Below are positions 11,597-29,500 of a DNA stretch of 64,000 nt, piece by piece. Source of the DNA: Haematococcus lacustris (lineage: Eukaryota > Chlorophyta > Chlorophyceae > Chlamydomonadales > Haematococcaceae); assembly GCA_030144725.1 (NCBI GenBank), contig JASKMD010000012.1:6681095-6745094 (forward strand), read 5' to 3'. Numbering within the stretch: position 1 is the stretch's first letter; each line of letters begins with the position of its first letter. A program made the position numbers and the translations under genes. The notes beneath the pieces were generated by a model. It saw only the letters and a list, made by a program, of their open reading frames with translations. It had not been told where the DNA came from and searched no databases.

Positions 11597-11735
11597 AACA
11601 CCAAAATAAAGCATGAGTTGTAATCAAACACAGGCTGCGAGATCGCTGTTGTAAAGGCTACTGCTAGTGTGCCTACTGCCCACTTAAGCTCAGCCTTCTG
11701 GTGTGTGTGCCTCCAGGCTACTACTAGCAAGAGCT

Positions 11736-11790
11736 CTACCCTACTCTATAGCTCTTACTCACACACATCCCCTTTGTGAGGGGTTTGGTA
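11736..11790 (-). ncRNA. Candidate structured 3' RNA of Fanzor (fRNA/omega-RNA-like), copy B
   Basis: The segment starts about 35 bases past the Fanzor stop. The minus strand folds into two simple hairpins: CCCCT-CACAA-AGGGG, then the linker ATGTGTGTGAGT, then a 7-bp stem AAGAGCT...AGCTCTT. The motif recurs at 9835-9882 and 36118-36152. In the first of these the second stem pairs differently (GAGC with GCTC). TnpB and Fanzor guide RNAs are typically encoded at the 3' end of the nuclease gene and reach the element end. Calling this a guide RNA is inference; a terminal transposition signal is the alternative. Confidence 0.4.
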
Positions 11791-11823
11791 TCTTGGTTTC
11801 TTGGATTGTCTTGCTGTAGCTGG

Positions 11824-14760
11824 CTATTGCCGCCACTTGCGCCGCCACTTGCGCAGCAGGGCCTTGTCACGCAGGTACACCCACTCCTGGCCTTGCCGGC
11901 CTGGCTTTGGCATGGCTGGGCGGCCATCCCAGTAGCACAGCTCAGTGGGGCGTGGGCCTGGGCCAACTGCGCAGCGGCGGATGTTTAGCGCGGCAGAGAC
12001 GTCCCGGTCATAGAACCTGCACATGGGTGTGAGCGATGCATGAAGTCAAGTCATGTGCCATGTCATGTGTCACTGTCATGTGGGATATGTTGCGGCCATG
12101 CACATGTGCAGTGTCTGGCCATTGCTTACCTGATGTTGTTGCTTGTTGAGCACATCAAGCCCCTGACTTGGGAACGCTTTGCTTCGCTGTACACTGGCCG
12201 CAGCCACCTGCATGGACACATGGGGCAATGCACATTTGTAAGATTTTTCCTTACCTTCCCTACCTTGACCCTACCCTGCCACCTTGACTCCACCACCTCC
12301 CAGCACTACCCTGACCCCTCCACGACCCTCCCACTGACCCTCTCACCTGAAGGACTCAGGCGGCTGCCCAGGGAGGGCCTCACTGGGGCTGCTGTAGGCT
12401 GAGCTGACCCGGCTGGTGCGGAACTCCTCCACCAGCACCACACGCCCTGCCCCGAACTGCTTCACTGCCTCCTTCCGCATCTGGCTGACTGGGACACCCC
12501 TGCAGCCAACGCTGCCGCTGCCGCTGAAGCTAGCTGCCCCATAGGCCAGGGCCAGGATGCGGTCCGGCCACCGCTTCTGTGCCTGCTTCTTGACCTGCAT
12601 CCACACATGGTACAGCACACAATGACACACATGTGTAAGGTCAGGTAGCAGCAGCAACAGAGGCAGCAACAGCAGCAGCTGGCCAGGTGAGCTGACTGTG
12701 GTTGGCTGCTGCCTAGCTCGTGGCTAGCTGCTACTGGGCCTTACCTTGGCCCAGAACGAAGCCACCACGCGCATCTTGCCACAGTACAGCCTGAACTTGG
12801 CGTTGGCCCAGCGTGGCTTGGAGACCTCGGCCCACATGGCGTCGTACGTCGCCAGGACTGTGTCGGCGAACTGCCGGTACGAGGCCAGCGAGCTAGGCTT
12901 GCTGCTGACGTGCGACAGGGCGTTGAGCTGCGGCTTCATTTGGGCCTGCCACGTCTTGGTTGCCTGGGCCTGCCGTGTGATGCCGCTGTCGCGGTAGTAC
13001 TGCCCGGCGGTTAGAGATCTCTGCCACACGGACACCACTGTGCCGGCAGCGCTGCGCTCCTCGTGCGCCACAGTGGCCATGTTGGTTTTGCCAGGGCTCC
13101 ACGCCCAGCCACTCCGCGTCGAGGTGGGCCAGCGGGTTGACTGCGCCCATGTGCTTGCCCATCCGCGGCGGCTCTGCGGGTGGAGCGGCAGGCTTGGGCC
13201 GCAGGAACATCACGCTGATGGCGACTCCATCGGTGTGCACGATCTGCGCGAAGCTGTGCTTGGGGCTGGCGAGCTTCTGGCGGCGAGGGTCAGGCAGCAA
13301 TGCATCCCATCGGTTGGCCACCTGTAGCCACCATATGCACATACCAAGGCATTTCAATCAGCTGTGTGGGCTCACAAGGCAGGCACAAGGCAGCTGACTG
13401 CAGGCTCACACGGCACTTGAAAGCACACATGGCAGTTGACGGAGCACCCAAGGACTGGCTGGCACCTGACTGCAAGGATCACTCACATGGCTGTCTTTGG
13501 GCCCTTCAATGTAGTGGCCCGGCCTCGCTGGGTCAGGTAGGGCACCGTTCCTGAACTTCGCCAAGGAGGTGACCCCCTGCTCCGTCAGCACCCCCAGCAT
13601 GCCGGCGTCACGCATCATGCCATATAGGCCCCGTGTGTCGATGAAGACATGCCGAGCCTGGCACTTGCTGGTGGGGGTGATGGCATAGGGTGTGGGGGGG
13701 CGGGGGGGCCTGGGCAGCAGCCCTGGGTTGGTGAGCTCAGCCTGCTGCCAGGGCACCATATCCAGCTGCCAGGCTGCCATTGCTGCCTCCATCTCTCTTG
13801 TGGTGTGCACCGCATGGCGCAGCAGCCGGCCCCGGTTTGCTGGATCTTCCACCCAGTCATCATCCACCCGCTCCCCCTCCTCAAGCCCCAGCAGGCCCCG
13901 CTGCAAAGCCACCTCAGCCTGCATGGCTGCAGTCGGTACCACCCCACCCTCCCCCACCAGCCAGCTGACGTCCAGGCCGCACACCATGCGGCGCACATAG
14001 GTGCACTGCCGCTTTGACCAGGCTGGCAGGTGCCCACCACCCAGCCCCCAGAATCCAAATCTGCGCCGGTGTTCCTCAGTGCCCAGCAGGACCTTTGCCC
14101 CAGCCAGGGACACAGACTTCTTGAGCCTGCCAGCGAAGAGGACAGTGAGCATGTTGCTGAAAGCTGTCTTCAGCTGCTTCCCGACGTGGTCCACCATGTT
14201 GGTGTCAGAGGGGTGACGAGGGATTGCTGCGAGGCGGGCGCGGAGGTCGGGGTGCGCTGCCAGCACGGCAGCCACTGCCGCGTTGGGCCGAGTGTTCGCG
14301 CCATTTCCGGGCAAGCCCCGGACCAGCTGCAGGAACAGGTTCCTGCAGCTGAGGTCCGGGATGGCTGCCTGGGAGACTGGGATGTCTGTGTACACGGGCT
14401 GGTCGTGCAGGCCGAGCGGGTCGGCTACGTGAATGGTAAACAAGCCGCGCACGAGTAAGCCAAACAGCAGGCTGGCGAGCACCGCCCGCTCGCTGATGGC
14501 CTCCACTCGTGGCTGCACCGCGTCGTCCAGGAAGGCATCCCAAAGTTCTTGCGGCAAGTGGTCGATGAGGTGGGCTAGCTTACACTTCCTGCCGTGGTAT
14601 GTGTTGTCCCTATCGCGGGCAGCGCGGGCCTCTCCGGAAGCCTTTCTATTTTGCTGCGCCTCGGTGAGGTCCGGCTGTAGTGCCTCGTCGCGGTCCTCAA
14701 TGTCACTGTCCGGGTCCTCCGGCACTAGTCTAGGCACGGTTCGTCTTTTTTCTTAGCCAT
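11824..14760 (-). CDS. Fanzor/TnpB-like RNA-guided nuclease, copy 2 (two frame disruptions)
   Basis: Five exons fit in phase: 14760-13487, 13321-12745, 12594-12347, 12207-12130 and 12016-11824. All introns are GT-AG. The long N-terminal region (about 417 residues from 14737) precedes KHSFAQIVHTDGVAISV, RuvC-I at LGVEP/GKTN, a helical region, RuvC-II at VVLVEEFRTS, and RuvC-III at FYDRDVSAALNI; the protein ends KWRRKWRQ. Two defects are visible. The ATG at 14760 (MAKKK) is one base out of frame with the long exon, at an A6 tract. An extra base at 13091-13102 breaks RuvC-I, where copy 1 reads DPGKTN and this copy has Glu (GVEP). The Cys pairs of the usual zinc ribbon between RuvC-II and III are mostly gone. 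Apart from these points it looks well preserved, so assembly errors in homopolymers are possible. Confidence 0.8.
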
Positions 14761-14848
14761 AGAAAACAGCAACGTGAAGCCATCACAAATACTAGGAATT
14801 ATCGGTTTTGTTTGTTTAGGTTACTAGCACACTAGCACACTAACAGCA

Positions 14849-14877
14849 GCATGAGGGCTGTAGGGATTTACACTTGT
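14849..14877 (-). repeat. Right TIR of the Fanzor transposon
   Basis: Inverted counterpart of 11568-11596. It lies about 90 bases upstream of the putative Fanzor ATG. Confidence 0.8.
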
Positions 14878-16017
14878 GATCTGTTCGCGTCTACATGGGA
14901 CAGCCGCGGGCAAAAACTACGATAGCTTGCGCTGATGGGCAGAAACTCAGCTAGGCTTGTCCCGTTCTATGTACAACAACCAGCGACGGCATGGAAGTGG
15001 CATTGGCAGTTATCATTTCCTTGATCGGTTTACTGTGTTTAATCTGCACAAGTTTCTATAGTGAGCCAGGAGTGAGCAAAGTAGGTCTGCTGTGACTGCT
15101 GTACACAACCCCATCCACATCCACGGTAAACCCATCAAATCACACACCATCACATATAAACGCCAGGATGTACATGCGTAAACTGCAGCACTGATGGCAA
15201 CCTATCACACATCTATGCAAGCCACACCAACCACTATGATGAGATCCAGGTGCCCAGAATTGAAGGCAACCATACAGCCAGCACTTGATGTGCCACTGCA
15301 TGTCACATTGTTCATGCGTGGCTGTGCTTGCACCGTTACGCTGCTGTGGCGGGCCAAACCAGTGCATACTACTGGTGCAGCAACCCTGTTTGGTCCTACT
15401 GGCCATTCTACAACCCCAGGGGTATGTCCTCAACTCCTGCTGCTGCCCTACATGCATGCCAACATGCCATTGCATGCACCTTGCATGCAGTGCTGGCCAG
15501 ATGCCACTATTGGCGTGCATGGAAAGCAACAGGGGTAGTAGTTCTGCTGCCTTGTGTCACAGGCCCTTATGCATCAGCATGAAAGGGGGCCTACCTTGCA
15601 TGGGGTCCATGCGTTGCAAACCACCTAACTGCCACAGGCGCCCTTATGGAACCTCGACAAACAATGCCCTCTACGCTGCACTGCGTTGCGCTGCTAGCTG
15701 GTCACTGCGCATGCATCCACTAGGCAAGGCTACAACAGGCATGCTGGACAGCCTACGTCCTTGCCCACCCCCTCCCACCATGGCACCGCCTGAGATGTGA
15801 CCCCACAATGGGAAGTGTGAGAGCAAGGCAAGGCAGGGCTCAGCATGAACGCTCTACACTATGCCGGGCTCAGCCACGGCCAGCCCAGCTCTCTGCGTTG
15901 TACCCCCTGTGCAGCCTGCTTGTCTGCATCCCCAGCTAGAACTGACCCGCCCACTGCTGCGCCCCACATCATGCAGGTCACACATAGCTGGGTCTCACAT
16001 CACACCTGCTGTATCCC
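14878..16017. other. Intergenic region with no gene seen
   Basis: Between the Fanzor transposon and the histidine kinase stop. Open frames of up to 171 codons on the plus strand (15285-15800) are Cys/His-rich with no recognisable domain and no splice logic. I treat them as chance. Confidence 0.5.
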
Positions 16018-22396
<6,379 letters not shown>

Positions 22397-22896
22397 NNNN
22401 NNNNNNNNNNNNNNNNNNNNNNNNNNNNNNNNNNNNNNNNNNNNNNNNNNNNNNNNNNNNNNNNNNNNNNNNNNNNNNNNNNNNNNNNNNNNNNNNNNNN
22501 NNNNNNNNNNNNNNNNNNNNNNNNNNNNNNNNNNNNNNNNNNNNNNNNNNNNNNNNNNNNNNNNNNNNNNNNNNNNNNNNNNNNNNNNNNNNNNNNNNNN
22601 NNNNNNNNNNNNNNNNNNNNNNNNNNNNNNNNNNNNNNNNNNNNNNNNNNNNNNNNNNNNNNNNNNNNNNNNNNNNNNNNNNNNNNNNNNNNNNNNNNNN
22701 NNNNNNNNNNNNNNNNNNNNNNNNNNNNNNNNNNNNNNNNNNNNNNNNNNNNNNNNNNNNNNNNNNNNNNNNNNNNNNNNNNNNNNNNNNNNNNNNNNNN
22801 NNNNNNNNNNNNNNNNNNNNNNNNNNNNNNNNNNNNNNNNNNNNNNNNNNNNNNNNNNNNNNNNNNNNNNNNNNNNNNNNNNNNNNNNNNNNNNNN
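22397..22896. other. Assembly gap, 500 N
   Basis: Exactly 500 N, the usual placeholder for a gap of unknown size. It separates the histidine kinase from the 3' end of the LINE. Confidence 0.99.
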
Positions 22897-22915
22897 CAAA
22901 GAAGAGGCGTCCCCC

Positions 22916-23491
22916 CTACCCTCCCCCCCCTTTGGTAACCCTGAGTCTGTAGCTTGTCTTTGCAATAGAGTGGGCTGCCTCCATAGCGTGTCTAGTTAAC
23001 TTGTTGAGCAGCTTGGTAGTGTTGGCTTGTGTGATCCCGAGGGTCAAGAGGTGTTGCCGTGTGTGCGCTTCGTAGGTTATGCCCCCTATGCCTAGTAGGA
23101 TTGGTATGATAGCGACCATATGGTCTTCCTTGCGTATGGTCTCGGCTAAGTGGGTGTGTTGAGTGAGTGCCTTGTTCAATTGGTCCTTCCACCGTGAGTC
23201 CGAGCAGTATTTGATTTCTATGATACAGACCCGCTTGGTGTCTTTGCCGTCCTTGCTTGCCTTCTTATGAGGGAGCACCATGCACTCGTAGGAATTAGCA
23301 GCCAGGCGCCCATCAGTAGCATGTAATGAGAGCATTGCAACCAAAAAAAAAACAGGCCAAAAAAGTGAAAGGGCATAGCAATGAACACACTGAACATAGC
23401 ACTGAACACACTGAACATAGCACTGAACACACTGAACAATACCACCCAGCCTCAGCCTTTGACTTTTTCGACATGGTTTCTTTCGGGTCAT
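22916..23491 (-). CDS. LINE C-terminus: end of restriction-like endonuclease
   Basis: The true LINE frame begins at about 23282, after the inserted element. It reads MVLPHKKASKDGKDTKR and then VCIIEIKYCSD, which supplies the E-x-K part of a PD-(D/E)xK nuclease core. It is followed by an alpha/beta tail (VAIIPILLGIGGITYEAH) and ends TKGGGG-stop. The part above 23282 is inserted sequence. The matching PD residues (RPDI) sit at the end of the 23502-31019 frame. Confidence 0.75.
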   Translation of the reverse strand: MTRKKPCRKSQRLRLGGIVQCVQCYVQCVQCYVQCVHCYALSLFWPVFFLVAMLSLHATDGRLAANSYECMVLPHKKASKDGKDTKRVCIIEIKYCSDSRWKDQLNKALTQHTHLAETIRKEDHMVAIIPILLGIGGITYEAHTRQHLLTLGITQANTTKLLNKLTRHAMEAAHSIAKTSYRLRVTKGGGG

Positions 23492-23581
23492 GTTTTTTAC
23501 ATTACAAGCTACAAATGAGCCAAGTTTCAGCCCAAACGGCCAAAGTCGGTCTAGGGGCCTGGCTGCTAATTCCTACGAGTG
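23283..23581. mobile_element. 299-bp TIR insertion in the LINE endonuclease
   Basis: Bounded by perfect 25-bp inverted repeats (23283-23307 and 23557-23581). The interior holds an A-rich stretch and three copies of a 21-bp unit (GAACACACTGAACATAGCACT). Removing it with one copy of a flanking TG/CA dinucleotide rejoins RPDIL to MVLPHKK in frame. It is a non-autonomous insertion of unknown family; the short duplication is inferred. Confidence 0.75.
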
Positions 23582-26500
23582 TGAGGATATCCGGCCTGGT
23601 GGTGTGTTTAGTATCTTCTGGTTTCAGTCCGAGTGTTTGGAGTGTTGTGTGTAGCGTGTCGCTCGGGAGGTCCAGGCTTTCCTTTGCGCCCTTCTCCCAG
23701 CTGCCGGTGTCCGCAAAGCTGATGTACCCGCCTAGGGTTCCCTTGCTTATAGCTTTAGTGATGAGGCGGCCCGCCCCGTTGTGCCTTTCCTGCACCATCG
23801 GTAGTGTCTCGCTGCAGCCCGAGAGGAGGTGAGTGGCACTATCCGCTTCCCCGCAGAGTGGGCATCGGTCATCCGTCGCCCGTTTCCAGCGCATAGCTAG
23901 TTTTTGGTTGTATAGCCCCCCGGTGCGGTAGAGTAGGGCAGTGCGTTGCGCGTGGGTGGAGATGTTCGTGTCGACCATCACTCTTTCGCCCGCTCCTGTT
24001 GCTGCGACCTTCGTAATTTCTTGGGACATTTGGTAGTAGATGCTGTCCTGGTTTGCAAGGCCAAGCTTGTGTTTGCGGTGTATGTGTGCTCGCACGCTTT
24101 GGCGGCAATCCGGCAATGGGGCGGGGGATTCGCCGTCGGTTGCGTTGCTGAGCCAGTTCTTCGTCTCTTTCCGTGTGGTTGGGCTGTAGGCCGGGGTGTT
24201 GGCGAGCTCTGGGTGTAGCGCCGCGTGCTTGGCGAGGACATCGGCGCCTTCGTTGCCGATGATGCCCGAGTGGGCCCTGACTTTGAGGAATTGGATTGTT
24301 ACGGGGCTGTCGATGATAAGGGTAGCGATGGCTGTCAGGATGTCGTTGTGTCTGTGGGTGATGAGCGACATCGGGTTAGCGAGGGCTCTGCGGATCTGGT
24401 AGAGGGAGCAAAGGCTATCGGTGGCGATGCGTTTGGCCCCTGCTTTGAGTGCCGCGTGTATCGCTGTGAGTTCTGCCTTGTTGATGGTGTTGCTTTCTGG
24501 GTCGTTCAGGGCGGCTGTGATGAGGACGTTGTTCTCCGGGATATAGACCCCCGCCCCGACGCTCGCCGGGGCTGCCCCCGAGGTCTTAATGCAGCTGCCG
24601 TCCGTGTACGCGATCGTGGCCCATTCGGTGATGGCCATCCGTGGCTGCGTCGTGGAATGGTGCGTGAGTTGTTCGTGGCTGCGTTGGTGCCCCGAGGTGG
24701 GGAGGTCCCTGTCCAGCGGCAAGCGCATATGTTGTTTGTGACCGCTAGGGGGTGTGGCTGGCTGGCTTTGATTCGTTGGTCTGTTGCGGATTGGGTGTGT
24801 GTCTCGTTGAGGGTGGAGGGCAGTGGCAGTGCTAGCCAGCCAACCTTGGGGGTTGCCTTTGGTGACGAGTTGTTGTCCTGCTGCATTCCAAATGACGTAG
24901 ATGTGGAGTTTGGCGTGCTTGCCTGGCTTGGGGCATCTGGTCTTGGTGGGGGGTATGCTAGCCAGGTGCTGGCAGTACTCAGGGTAGCGCCGCAGGGTGT
25001 CAATGTGTTTAGGGTAGGAGATGCCCTTTTTCCCAGGGATCAGCATGATGGTTGCCATGGCCTCCTCTTGAGTAGCTGAATGTATAGCATGGTTGACGCA
25101 TTTTAGTGCCACTGCATCATCTGCCGGTACGTTCCATGTGGATAAGCCAGTGTGGCGTACCAGTAGGCAGTTGTGGTGTGCCCCAAAGGCCGTGTCGTTG
25201 GTGTCAGGGCTCCAATAGGTGGTGGTTTCTGGTCTAACTGTGAGTGGATCAGCCCATCTTTGCACGGTGCTTGGAAAGCTTCGTGTGGTGTGTAGGGTGT
25301 TAAGGGCTTTGTCTTGTGCCCCTCTCATGGGGTGGTGGCTGCTCTGTGCGTCCTGTCTCCTTAGTAGGGCCACTACCTCTGTGGCCAGGTTGCGTGTGTG
25401 TGGTGTGTGCTGTAACCAAGCGTGTAGATGTTGGTGTTGGTCTTTTGTCAGGAGGCCAACTGTGCGACCCGACTCGTCGTGGACCGTTACGTGTTGCACT
25501 AAGTCGTGCCGTGGCATAATGGGCTCCCCCGTGCTGAGGCTCATCGCGGGGGCGGTCATGTGAGGGTGAAGTTGGAGGAAGGTTTCGCAGCTGCCCGTCC
25601 CGACGATGTCCGTCTGCGGGTTGATGGGGTAGGTGTGAAAGGTGGCCTTCGAGTGCAGGTTGGTGCACCGGGGTAGCCAGGTGTGCGGGTCCGGTAGTCC
25701 CTGTCGGGTGTGGGCCGGCAGGTGCGCGTCGGGTCTCGCATGTCTGGCCTCTTGTATCTGCCTGTTTTCCTCGTCGTAGTCGTTGCGCTTTGCCATGTAG
25801 TCCAGGTGTGCCGTGATGAGCGGCGCCGGTTCGAGAGTGGGGTGCCAGTGTACTCGTATGAGGTCCGAGTGCGCTGACTGGCGCATGGTTGTCTTGAAGT
25901 CATTGCTGCCGAACTTGCATATAGGGCACAGCCAGTATCCTGGTTCCTTGTGTCCTGACAGGTGGGCTTCCTCTAGGCAGGCTGGGTGGTAGGCCCTCTT
26001 GCAGTTGTGGCACGTTGGGCTGTCTCCTCTTGGTAGCCAGCACAGCTCACAAGTGCATACGTCCTTAGCCTCTTCCCTGCTGATGGTCTCTATGTGTGTG
26101 GGTGTATAGCCTTCTTCTGCACATAGTGGTAATGCCCATCTATCTATGACTGTGGGCTTCCAATGCACCTTGTAGTAGTTTTCCTTGTTGATGCCGTCCC
26201 ATTGCCAGCCATCTATGCTGGTTATGGCCTCTTGGTGGCCGTACATGGCCCCTAGTATGCAGCCTAGGTTCTTGGGTTTACATCGGCAGGCTTTATCCAC
26301 CTTCCAGCTGGAGAGTCCTGGGAGGTCAAGGCCTACTATGCGCACTATATCCTGCGGGATAGTTTGGGTCTGCCTGCCCTCATTGTTCCGTTTCGTGCCC
26401 GCCTTGGGTGGCGTGGGCTTCGTTGGGGCCGATTGTGTTGCTCGTTGCTCTCGTTTCAGCAGTCGTGAGCTCGTCCTAGTGGCATCATGGGCTGCGGGTG

Positions 26501-29500
26501 CCGCTGCGGCCCGGTCCGCCGTTGCTGGTTGCGTTGCGTGCATGGCCGCATACGCTTTCATATCCATATAGCGAGTTCTGGTGTCTGGCACTGCGGGTGT
26601 GGGCGCAAGTTCCGTGAGGCCCGCGGCCCATGTAGTGATTTTGCGTTGGTCGGGCGGGAGGTCGAGTGATGTGTTGCGGCTGTCTCGGATGGCACGCGTG
26701 GCGGTCGCGTCTGGGCATGAGGGTTGGGCCGCCATGGCCGCAAGTTTGTTGAGGGCGATGATGTGCTTCTGCTTGACCTTTTTTCCGTACTTCGATGTGA
26801 GCATGCTACCGGTGATAATGTGTGTGTTGTCCTTGCAGCTGAGTTCAGAAGCGTGCTGGATGCCTAGGCTTTTGAGGCAGGTGATGCTGGCGCTGACGAC
26901 ATCGTGTGCTTGAGAGCTGCTGGCCTGTGTGATGAGGCGGCCGAGTGTTTGGCATTCCTCATGATAGAGAGGTAGCCCCTCTTCCGTGGCCGATAGCCCG
27001 GATATATAGGCATAGACTAGCTGCCGTGCCCTAAGGGTGTGATGAAGGAGGGTGAGCATGCGGTGTCCTTGTGTGCTAGCCTGGGTATTGAGCCATGTGA
27101 TTTGTTTGTGCAGCATGCTCCTCGAGATGTGGGCGTGTGCCACATCTGTGGACTGGAGGCTGTGTGTGAGGGCTGTCGTGTTGCGGGCGTGATATTCTTG
27201 GGCAGTGGAGCTAATGCCTATGCCTAGTTTGTCAGCGTCTTCTCTGATGATGGCATTGGGCGTTCCCAGGGGGAGTCTGAGTTTGAGCTTCACGCATTGA
27301 TTGATGGACCTGTCGTACAGCTCAAGGTCCCCTGGGGTGCAGGGCACGGCGCAGAAGCTGTAGGCTAGGCTGGGTATGATGGCCGTGCGGATGATGTGTA
27401 TGGCCTGCCTAGCGCTAGCAAAGGAGCGTCTGAGTCTCTCGAGTTTTTGGCGGAGCTGGGTGATCATAGCGGTGTGTTGTGGTTTCCAGTCCAGCGTCAT
27501 GGTGATGAGCACACCCAAGTAGGTGAAAGGTGAGGTCGGGCGGTGGTAGGTGACGGGTTTCCCTTGTAGGCTGACGGTTTGGAGTTGTTGGCGGGCCCGC
27601 TTGTCCGCTTCGGCCGCGTTGCTGCACATGCCAGTTTCGACCGAGTGGTGAAGCGCCGCTGTAGCGAGGGTTTTACTGTGTGAGATGATGAGGTGACCCC
27701 AGTCCGAGAAGGCTGAGAGTTTGTCCGCTTGGCATCGGAGGTTGCGAAGGGTGTTGCAGAGTATGGCTATGTCGTCAGCATAGTCGATGCTGCTGACGGT
27801 GGCGCGTTCCCCGCTGTCGGGCGTTGCTGATTTGAATTTATAGCCCCTCGCGCCCACTTGCAGCCATCGCAGGAGGGGTTCAATGTAAATGAGGAATAGG
27901 AAGGGCGAGAGAGAGTCGCCTTGTATGGTGCCCCGGTTGACGGGTACCGGGTCAGTATGGCCGTACGGGGTTTTAAAGCGCGTTGTAGCGCCCGTGTATA
28001 GGTCCTTTACAGCGTCAGTCGCGTCCGTGGGGAAGCCTAGGTCATGCATGATCCAGAGTAGTTTGTCTTGGCACGTGGTGTTGAACGCACTGGTGAAGTC
28101 GACCAGGAGTGCGTAGATATCTGCCTTGGCCAGTTTAGCATCCTCAAGGGCCATGACAAGCATCTGCAGCTGTTGTGTGGTGTTCCTGTGGGAGCGGAAC
28201 CCAGCCTGGTTCTTGCTGAGCATCCCATTAGCTTCAGCATACTCAGCCAGCGTCTTGGTAATGAGGCTGGTCCACAGCTTGTAAACGGTGTTGGCTAGGC
28301 CCACAGGTCTGTAGGAGTTGAGGTCCGTTTCTTGCCCCTTGTCCTTGTAGAGGAGGCATGTGTCACTAGTTTTCCATGCTGTGGGTGTGCAGCCTGTTGC
28401 CCACATGATGATGAAGAGCTGGTGGATGGTTTCCCGCATCTCCCATGGCAGCATCTTGATGATCTCGTTCTCCACCCCGTCTGGTCCCGGGGCCTTGCCT
28501 CCTGACAGCCTGCTGATGCATTCCTGGAAGCCTGCCTTGTCCATGATGGCTGTGTGCAGCCAGTGTATGTTTTGGCATGCGTGTAATGCGAAGGCGTCGT
28601 CGGCTTTGGCGCGAGCCCACGGGTAGTTTCGTGTCTGTGTGTTAGTGTAGTGGCCAGTCTTGGGGGTCGGGGCCGCCAGCTTCTGCCCATATGCGGCAGT
28701 GATTATCCGGTTGAGGTCGGCAGGGGCTGTGCATATGGTTTTGGTGTCAGGGTCAGCTAGCGCCTGTAGGCCTTTGTGGTCGGTGCGGGACGGGCGCAGG
28801 ATACGTTTGTTAGCCTTCTTGGGCTGGGTGCTGATCAGTTGTTGCATTCTGACGCGAGCTTGTGCGATGGCGAGTGCGGAGTCATCGTCGTCTAGTTGGT
28901 GGATTTGGTCGCGGTACGTATTGGTCAGTTGGGCGAGCGCGGCCTGCACGTGATTTTCGGTTGGGTCTTCACCCTGTCGCGCTTGCACCGCGTCCCTGAT
29001 CTCTTCGTTTATCGCATCTGTCCCTAGAATGAGTTCGTCGATTGTCGGATGCACGTTGGTTTGCTTAAAGAGGGAGTTAGCCTTCCGGCTGAGGTCTCTA
29101 GCGGTCTTAAGCTTTCTGCCCAGTGCCAGTCTAATCCTGCACATGGTCCTGCGTTGGTAGTGCTGGCCTCCCCTTGTGAGGGTCTTAGTGTTGCATGTCT
29201 TTATAGCTGCCGTCCTGCAGGTTTGTAGGAGGTTTGTGAGCATGGTGGCTGCGGTGTCTACGGCTTCCCTGGCCGGGCGTCCTGCCACTGATGTCAGACG
29301 CTGTGGTTGTTGAGGGTTGGTCTTGCCAAGTGTAGCCAGGTGGTGGGTAGCCTCTGTGTATATGGGGGCTAAGAAGGCTGTCAGTTCTGCATGCAATTGT
29401 GGGACGCCTGAGCTGGGTTGTTGCACTGCCAGGCGGTAGGCTTCCCTGTCCTTGTTGGTAATGGGGGTGGTGAGGATGGTGTGGCTGTGCTTCGGTGGTT

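Larger units (their letters stand above)
11568..14877 (-). mobile_element. TIR transposon carrying a Fanzor-like gene
   Basis: The unit is bounded by 29-bp inverted repeats (11568-11596 and 14849-14877) that match at 26 of 29 positions by eye and share the core CTACAGCCCTCATGC. A second short inverted pair, GCTAGTGTGC and its complement, lies inside each end (near 11664 and 14826). The only gene is the Fanzor-like one, reading towards the left end. No target duplication is obvious at the edges, so the true ends may differ slightly or the duplication has decayed. No DDE transposase is present, so mobility would depend on another element. Fanzor1 genes are known as passengers of several eukaryotic DNA transposon superfamilies. 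Confidence 0.75.
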
